A stretch of 64,000 nt of DNA from Spiroplasma_E sp902809815 (GTDB lineage: Bacteria; Bacillota_I; Bacilli_A; Mycoplasmatales; VBWQ01): positions 1,426,001 to 1,490,000 of the forward strand of contig NZ_OZ034992.1 of the NCBI RefSeq assembly GCF_964030925.1, written 5' to 3'. Under the pieces are notes generated by a model. That model worked only from the letters and a program-made list of their open reading frames with translations. It was not told the origin of the DNA and made no database searches. The first letter of the stretch is position 1; each line of letters opens with the position of its first letter. This document shows, one piece after another, positions 57,039-64,000 of the stretch. The translations under genes were made by a program, and so were the position numbers.

Positions 57039-58168
57039 GCCACTTAGCCCTTTTTACTAGACCATTAATTTAAAAAACCTGAATGTATTCTAAAAACAAT
57101 TGTGTTATATAATTAACACTAATTTTAACCTGAAAGGATTTTTATTAATGGATAAAATTAAACAAATAGCATTAGTAATTAACAAATTAAATATCAAAGA
57201 AAAAATTAAAATTATTGATGATTGTAAAAATCAATATTCAATTAGAAACCTATGTCAATATCTTCAATTAAACAGATCAACATATTACTTTTTAAAAAAT
57301 AAACAAAAACCTATTAAAAAAGAAGAAAATCATATTATTAAATGCAATCATAAATATCAAAAAATATGCCAACTTTTAATCGAATTTCATTCTACAAGAA
57401 AAGGCAGAATTTATGGATATTTAAGAATTTTTTCAGCTTTTAAAGAGTGATTAAAACAAGAAAAAAATATCATTTTAAATATAGAATTATCAATAAAACA
57501 AATGCGAAAAATTATGAAAGAACACAATATTCAAGGATTAAAACAAACTAAAAATAACTATCCTAAAAACAAAAAAAATCCAAATAAGTGAATACCTACA
57601 ATGGATAAAGTAAACAAAGATTATAAAAGTACAACCTCTTCAAATCAAATTTGATCAATGGACACTAAACAAATAAATACTAAAGAAGGATGATTATATC
57701 TTTTTGTAATTATTGATTTTTATTCAAATAATGTTGTTAGTTATAATATTGCTCCTAATAAATCATATCAGGATTTAATTCTTCCTGCTCTTGAAAAAAT
57801 CAACAAACAATTTTCTTGAAATCAAGTAAAAAATGTTATTTTACATTCAGATAACGCCAACGAATTTTATTGTCAGGATATCACAAAATGAGCAGAGGAT
57901 AAACAAATAATTTTAAGCAAAAAACAACCTTATGATATTGGTGGTAATGTATTATCTGAAAACTGATTTTCTCATTTATCTCAAGAATGACTACCTAAAG
58001 GATCAAATCAATATTTATCCATCAATGAAGCTATAAATGATGTAAATCAATATGTTATGTTTTATAATTATGAAAGAATACATTCTAAATTTCTAAAACC
58101 ACCAATTTTACAAATTAAAATTTAGAATTTTATATCAAAAATGGTCCAGTAATTAAGGGCCAACCACC
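57039..58168 (+). mobile_element. IS-B copy 5, IS3-like, inserted into IS-A copy 7
   Basis: 1,130 bp, inverted relative to the other four. Left flank is phage DNA plus a stray GGTGGTT that looks like the first bases of another IS-B left end; right flank is the middle of IS-A. No target duplication, so this is a recombination joint. Confidence 0.93.
57148..58125 (+). CDS. IS3-family transposase, single frame (reference copy)
   Basis: 325 aa, AAAGGA before the ATG. N-terminal HTH-type region (YSIRNLCQYLQLNRSTYYFL), an HTH_21-like linker (RIYGYLRIF), then the rve/integrase core with Asp in QIWSMDTKQI, Asp in VILHSDNANEFY and Glu in VLSENWFSHL: exactly 35 residues lie between the second Asp and the Glu. 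This equals OrfB of IS3 elements; a separate orfA is not visible in the 100 bp upstream, so the protein may act alone or the element is a derivative. Identical in size in all five copies. Confidence 0.9.
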
Positions 58169-58575
58169 TTTTAAAAATTGGTAATCTTTGTGGTTACTAA
58201 GTTTATTTTCTACTCAAGTAATATTTCGAAAACAACTTGATGGGTTCATTTTAGATTTAATACTCATTTGAAAAAAAGTATAATATTCTTTTCAGTATAA
58301 TAAAGTCATCATTAATCTTTCTTCTACTGAAAGTTTATTTTTTCGACCTTTATTTTTTTCTAATTTTTCTATTTCAATTAATTTTTCTAACATTTCATTA
58401 AAATGAAAACGTTTTATACCAAAATATCTGTAAAATTCTTCATTTTTTAATTTTTTTAAATTTTCAAAAATCATTTTTATCAACACTTTTCTAAATTTAT
58501 TGTTAATAACAAAATTATAAAATAAATTTTAAAATTATTAATTGACTTTTAAAAAATTTAATTACGGAATATGTC
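58169..58575 (-). mobile_element. IS-A copy 7, truncated by IS-B copy 5
   Basis: Right-hand 407 bp of IS-A with its inverted end at 58575; it holds the first 106 codons of orfA (start 58486). The rest is gone. Confidence 0.93.
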
Positions 58576-59740
58576 TTTAGTTTTTTTTCTAACATTGCAT
58601 TTTCTCTTATTAAAATACTAATGTTTTCTTTAAAAAAATCAATTTCTTGTTCCTTGGCTCTTAGCATATCTAAAGTTGTAAACTTACTAACATTTTTTCA
58701 TTACGTTCATTCTGAACTTTTTTATATTCGTTATTTTCAAAATCTAATTCTTTAATTCTCTCTTCATTTTTTTCTAAAATTAGTTTCAATTCTTTAATTT
58801 TAGTCTTATTTTTATCTATTTTTTGCTTTATTTTTTCATATTTTTCGTTCATATCTTGCAAAGTTTTTTCCTTACTTTGTAACTCTTTTTTTAATTGTTT
58901 AGTTTCATTTCTTAATACTTCATTTTCTGTTCGTAAATTTTTTTCTTTATCAATCATTTTTGCAAGTTCTTGAATATGATTTTTTATCTTATCTCTTTCT
59001 GTTGATAATTGCACAACTTTTTTAAAGTTAATTTCAAAATTATTCATTAATTTTTTAGTAATTTTTCTCTTGTAAAAACCAAATGTTAAAATGTTTAATC
59101 ATTTTCTACTTTTTCTTGCATTTTCTAATGATTTACGTTCAATTACTAAAGCATCAATGTCTTTTTCTAATTTTGATAAGTTATCAATACAACTTTTAAA
59201 TTCATTATTGAATGAATTTCTAACAAAAATTGAATATTCTAATTTTTCAAGTTCCTCTAATTTACTTGTAAATTGCTTATATAATTGTCTATTAGCACTA
59301 TTTATATTTTCAAAACTAAATAATGATAATAATAAAGAAATTATAAATACTATTTCTTTATGATCCTTCTTTTCGGCAATTTCTAAAGGAGTATCACCAT
59401 TTTTATTTTTAATATCTATACTAGTACTAATACCACTTGCTTTAATGAGCAGTTTTACCATTTCAATATCTTGTTTTATAACTGCCAAATGTAAAGGGGT
59501 ATTACCATCTATATCTTCAATATCTAATTTTGCACCAAGTGAAATCAGCTTTTTAACACTTCTTATTTGCCCTTTTCAAACAGCGATATGTAATAATGTT
59601 TCTTTATTTTGATTTTGCATATCTAAGGGAACACCTTTATTAATTAAATAATCAAAATCCCTATCATATCTAATAATATCATTATCAGTATTACTTTGTG
59701 AGTTTTTTTCATTTTTTAAAAATTCATTTTTAAGTGCAAT
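58576..59740 (-). pseudogene. ankyrin / coiled-coil protein, ATT start, cut by IS-A copy 7
   Basis: AGGAGG lies 8 nt before ATT at 59740, and no ATG, GTG or TTG is available in frame before the ankyrin repeats. Two to three ankyrin repeats (KETLLHIAVWKGQIRSVKKL, GNTPLHLAVIKQDIEMVKLL, GDTPLEIAEKKDH), a hydrophobic stretch (IVFIISLLLSLFSF), then about 230 residues of Lys/Glu coiled coil. One A is missing from a run near 58693, after which another frame continues to the IS. The C-terminus is lost. Candidate host-interacting protein by architecture. Confidence 0.65.
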
Positions 59741-59762
59741 TTTATATTCCTCCTAACAAAAA

Positions 59763-59813
59763 AACTCATTTACCTTAAAATTAAAGTAATGAGTTAAATT
59801 AAAGTAATGAGTT
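59763..59813 (-). terminator. terminator of the phnE-nrnA operon, with 18-bp tandem repeat
   Basis: AACTCATT at 59763 can pair with either of two AATGAGTT copies (59788, 59806) created by an 18-bp tandem duplication (TTAAATTAAAGTAATGAG). A T run follows on the minus strand. Confidence 0.6.
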
Positions 59814-59887
59814 AAATTAAAACTTATATTAAATAAATATTTTCGTTAATACTAACATATTTTAAAACTTTTGCAATATATAATTTA

Positions 59888-60823
59888 TTATTTTACTAAC
59901 AAATTATACATTTCAATAATTTCATTAACTTGTATTCAATCTTGAAAAGTGGCTCCTGCATAATGATCATGTCCACCACCACCAAATTGTTGAGCAACAG
60001 TATTAACTTTTATATAATTACTACGAAAAATACCAATAATTGGCCCATTAATTTCAGTTTGTGAAAACATCATTCAAATTTTACTATCATTAATATTTGC
60101 TAATAAATCAACATGTTCATTAGCAGTAAAAGCAGATACTACTAGTGGTTTTAATAGTTCTGCTTTTAAACAACAAGATATTACTTTATTATTTGAAATA
60201 TAATTTTTAAATATTAATGATTTTAACTTTAAAGTATCTACTGTTTGTTCATAATATTTATTATAAATACTAGTTAAATTAATATTATAACTACTTAAAA
60301 ATGATAAAACTTGGAAAGTAGTACTATTTACAACTGGATAATGAAAACGATTAGTATCACTAACAATACCAATATAAAGAATTTCTGCAATTGTTTCATC
60401 AATTTTTAATTCTAAAATTTTAATTAAAAAAGCAATCATTTCTGATGTTGAACTTGCTTTTTCATCTATTCATTCTAACGAACCATACTTATCACTATTA
60501 GGATGATGATCAATTTTAATAATGGAGTGTGCTTGCTCTTTAAATTCACTATTAATTCTAGAAAATGTTGCAGTATCAGTCACAATTACTAAACTATCTG
60601 TAATCATATTTACTGTTTCTTGATGTAGATATTGATTTCATCATGAAAAACGTTTTGATTTTTCATTAACACAATAAACTTCTTTCTTGGGAAACATTTT
60701 TTTTATTAACAAATATAAAGCAATTGAACTAGCATAAGCATCACCATCAGGATTAATATGTGCTAAACACACTATTTTTTTATGCTCTTTAATTTTTGTT
60801 CAAATTTGATCTATAATTTTCAT
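59888..60823 (-). CDS. NrnA-like DHH phosphoesterase, second paralogue
   Basis: 311 aa. DHH/DHHA1 family: nanoRNase and pAp phosphatase type. Motifs HINPDGDAYAS (about residue 22), VTDTATF, KIDHHPNSD, SDTNRF and C-terminal FGGGGHDHYAG are all present, so the metal and substrate sites look intact. ATG 60823 lies 20 bp after the stop of the neighbouring paralogue. Probably removes short RNA left by PNPase. Confidence 0.85.
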
Positions 60824-60842
60824 TTTTTCAAGCCTTTAATAT

Positions 60843-61781
60843 TTATAATAAATTTTCTAAAGCTTTTACTAGTTTATTAAAATCATTTTGACTTCACACT
60901 TTACATCCAGCAGCACTATTATGTCCACCACCACCAAATTGTTGAGCAACAGTATTAACTTTAATCATATTATCACTTGTTCTTAATTCACATCTAATAT
61001 GTTGATCTGGATATTCAATACCAACAACCCAAATTGGATGATTAATAACATTATTAAATATATTTACATGAAAAGCCGCTTTATCAGCACTAATATTTAA
61101 TTTATTTAAATATTTATTACTAATAACCAAATTAATAATACCTTGCGGTGATATTTGATAATTACTATAACAATATTTTAAAAGTTCAACTTCATTACTA
61201 TTTTTATAATCAAGTTTTTCATAAATAGTAGTAATATTTTGTTTATAACTTTCTAGTAATTTGCTAGTAATAAGAAAAGTACGACTACTTATTTGTCTTA
61301 ACATAAATCTTGTAGTATCAGTAATTATTCCAGTTAATAAACACTTAGCAATTAATTCATTACAAATTAAATTATTAGCAAACATAAAATCAGCAATCAT
61401 TTCACAAGCAGCAGGATAAGTAGTATCTACTCACTGATAATCACCATATTCGTCATTATTGGGATGATGATCAATTTTAATTATTGTTTTGGCCAAATTA
61501 TAACGTTGATCATCAATTCTTTCTGTATTGGCTGTATCAGTCACTATTACTAATGCATCTTTATACAGATCATCATTAATAACATCCATAGTACCTAAAA
61601 ATGTTAAGTATTCCACCATTGTTCCAACAGCATAAACATTTTTCTTTGGAAAATTTAAGTTTATTAATTGCTTTAATGCTAATTGCGAACCAATAGCATC
61701 ACCATCTGGTAAAATATGACGATGTAAAATAATGATATCATTTGCTTTAATAGCAGCAATAATTGACTTTCATACTTCCAT
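60843..61781 (-). CDS. nrnA: NrnA-like DHH phosphoesterase, first paralogue
   Basis: 312 aa. Same family as its neighbour: ILPDGDAIGSQ, VTDTAN, KIDHHPNND, TDTTRF, GGGGHNSAAG. GTGGGGAA before ATG 61781. The two share the plan but differ through much of the length, so they are old paralogues, not a recent duplication. In operon with the permease upstream (19-bp gap). Confidence 0.85.
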
Positions 61782-61800
61782 ATTTAATTCCCCACTTTTA

Positions 61801-64000
61801 TTATTCATGACGTAATTTTACACTTTTTCATAAATTTTTAACAATATTAATATCATTATTTAAATCAACTTTTAAAATCTTTTGATCATTTTTATTTTTT
61901 TTAAGTAAAAATCCATATTCTTTTTTTAAATTATCAATTCTTAATTTATTATTATATTGTTCATTTGTATTTAAAGTATTATTTATTTTTTTAAGTTGCA
62001 TAATTTCATTATTAAGTTTTATTTTTAATAATTTGTAATCTTTTTTTAGTTTTTTAGAAGCAATTTTATATTCTTTTTTTAATGTTTTTATTTTTAAAAC
62101 GTTATTCTTTGCAGATTTTTTTAAATATTTTTTACGACTTTCAATTAAATTTCTAACTGCTGCAACATATTGTAAATTATGTTCTTTCATTGTTATTATT
62201 GAATTATCAGTAGTTAAATTAAAATAGTGACAATAGTTATTTGCATAGGTTTCACTCCATGAAATTCTACTTTTAGATTTAAATTTATAACATTGTTTTA
62301 TTCATTTTTTAAAACTTGTTCTAAATATAATAACATTTGTATATTTAAATAATGCTTTTAATTCTTCAAATGACATACTAACTGTGTTTTTGTCTAAAAC
62401 TCGACCATTAATAACATACCAAGGTGATTGATATCTTTTAATAAGTTTATTAAATTTATAAATAAAACGTGGATCCAAACCATTTTTAATTTTATTTCTC
62501 AACATATTAATAATCAATTCTAAAATTACAGTTGTAAATATCATACCAAATAATAGTGCACCAAATTCATGATAATAAGAACTTGTTCAATATCCACTTA
62601 AAACAAAACCAAAGTTACCAGCACCAACAACTCCTAAAATTGCTGCCTCAGTAATATTAATACTAAAACGATAAATTCCTCATGAAACAATATTTGCTGA
62701 AACTTGTGGTAATATTCCATAACGGAAACGTTGTAAATAATTTGCACCAGATGCTGTTAATGTTTCTAATATTGTAGTGTCAATATCATTAAATGACTCT
62801 CGAATATATTTAGAAAGCATTCCCGTTGTTGCAATAGCTAAGGCAAGAGCACCTGTAAAGGGACCAAGCCCCACTAGAGAAATCAAAATAATAGCATAAA
62901 TATATGAAGGAATTGGACGAATGATTGTAGCAATTATTCAGAAAAAATTAGCAATGTATTTATTTGTAACTTTATTTGAACTTAACATTCCTAAAATAAA
63001 AGCACAAATAAATCCTAAAAAGGTACCAACAATAGCAATAATTATAGTTTCAAAAATCAAATATACAACAGAAAAAGGAATAGAATTACCATTTCAACCA
63101 GTAGTTGTAAATAAAGAACTTCAAGAAATATTGAACATATCTTTAATATGTTGTCATGTATCGCTAATTTGAGCATTATTTGCTAAAACAAAATCAATTT
63201 GTGAAAAACTGTAAATAAAAAATCCTAAAATAATTATTACAAAAATAATTCTTTTAATATAAGATAATGGTTTTCTTTTATAAACCTCATTCACTGTTAA
63301 ATTATTTTTAAATTGTTGATGATATTCATTAGCAAGATTTTGTTTTTCCTTTAAAGTTGTCAATTTAGTATTAGTAACCATAACTTGATAATGAATTTTG
63401 CTTACTTTATCTAATCTAATTTTTTGTAATAATTGTTGATCAAAAATATATGTATCTTGATTATTTAATTTTGCATTTTTAAAAGCTAATTTATCATTTT
63501 TAATATTATTTTTTAACTCTTTAATTTTTGTTTTTAATATTACTTTTTTTTGTGTTTTTAACTTTTTCAATTGTTTAATAATATCATTTCTTTCAGAAAT
63601 ATTATTAGTATTTTGTAATTTTAATTTTAATTCTCGATTTTGTTGTTTTCAATCAGATAAAATAATTTGTGTTTTTCAATAAAAAAAATTAGGTAATTTA
63701 TTTAATAAAATAGTTTTTTTAGTAAATTTCTGTAATTGTTTTTTATCAAGAATTTTATCATTATCATTCATAATTCATTTTTTAGTAATAAAGGATGCTA
63801 ATTCAATTATAACAATTGTTATAATTAATAAAAATAATAATCATCCAACTTGTGGTCATTGTTTACTATCAATTTTATTTTTAATCATAGAACCAATACC
63901 AACTTTTGCTACTAATCCAATAATAGCGCTATAACGAATATTAACTTCTAATGCATATCATCATGTTGAAACAATGTGTTTCATTACTTGTGGAAAAGCG
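61801..64000 (-). CDS. phnE: PhnE-like ABC transporter permease, two fused modules, 5' end outside window
   Basis: More than 732 aa. The part near the window edge ends a first permease module (RYSAIIGLVAKVGIGSMI), then an about 200-residue helical, Lys-rich insert, then a second module with hydrophobic helices and the conserved loop GASGANY…ILPQVSANIVSWGIYR and EAAILGVVGAGNFGFVL, the EAA-type contact to the ATPase. A 120-residue Lys-rich coil ends the protein. This layout matches phosphonate/phosphate-type permeases of mollicutes. Substrate not shown. Confidence 0.75.

Overview
The window reads as a Spiroplasma chromosome. It is very AT-rich, TGA has to be read as tryptophan throughout (parC, parE, alaS, infB and uvrC only close up that way), and it carries remnants of a Spiroplasma-type plectrovirus. 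The many insertion sequences, ankyrin genes and broken accessory genes suggest a host-associated strain. I cannot assign a species.

Layout. 1-4.3 kb: an IS5-like element, a broken exported protein, formate/nitrite transporter and L-lactate dehydrogenase. 4.3-10.3 kb: gapN, parC and parE, all on the minus strand. 10.7-19.3 kb: accessory block with a broken ankyrin gene, a tailed-phage remnant, a UPF0236 transposase-like gene and three IS copies. 19.6-22.5 kb: an FtsK-like membrane domain without motor, and uvrC. 22.6-29.8 kb: ankyrin remnant and a second tailed-phage block (portal-like, small membrane protein, tail-fibre-like, RuvC-like) with two IS copies. 30-37 kb: an RNase J paralogue lacking its catalytic residues, pnp, a rhodanese, a PTS EIIB-like protein, nadK and spx. 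39.1-42.9 kb: nusA-ylxR-infB-rbfA. 43-50.1 kb: decaying agmatine deiminase and two decaying large proteins, again with IS copies. 50.5-53.5 kb: alaS with an Ala T-box leader. 53.7-57 kb: plectrovirus remnant with inovirus-like order. 57-59.7 kb: nested IS copies and an ankyrin/coiled-coil protein. 59.9-64 kb: two NrnA-like DHH phosphoesterases behind a PhnE-like permease that runs off the end.

Two insertion sequences dominate. IS-A (about 1,156 bp, IS5-like, two frames joined by frameshift) has six full copies and one fragment. IS-B (about 1,130 bp, IS3-like, D-D-35-E) has five copies. Together they make up about a fifth of the window and interrupt or border nearly every accessory gene, while housekeeping genes are intact. 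Several IS copies lack matching target duplications and join unrelated genes, so IS-mediated deletion or recombination has shaped the region.

Functionally the core genes cover chromosome topology (ParE/ParC), RNA turnover (PNPase, RNase J-like, two NrnA), translation (NusA-IF2-RbfA, AlaRS), repair (UvrC) and fermentation (LDH, GapN). No obviously new complete system was found. The best leads are the motifless RNase J, the FtsK N-terminal module without motor, the inverted segment in the phage adsorption gene, the tailed-phage remnant and the ankyrin/DUF3626-like effector-type genes.
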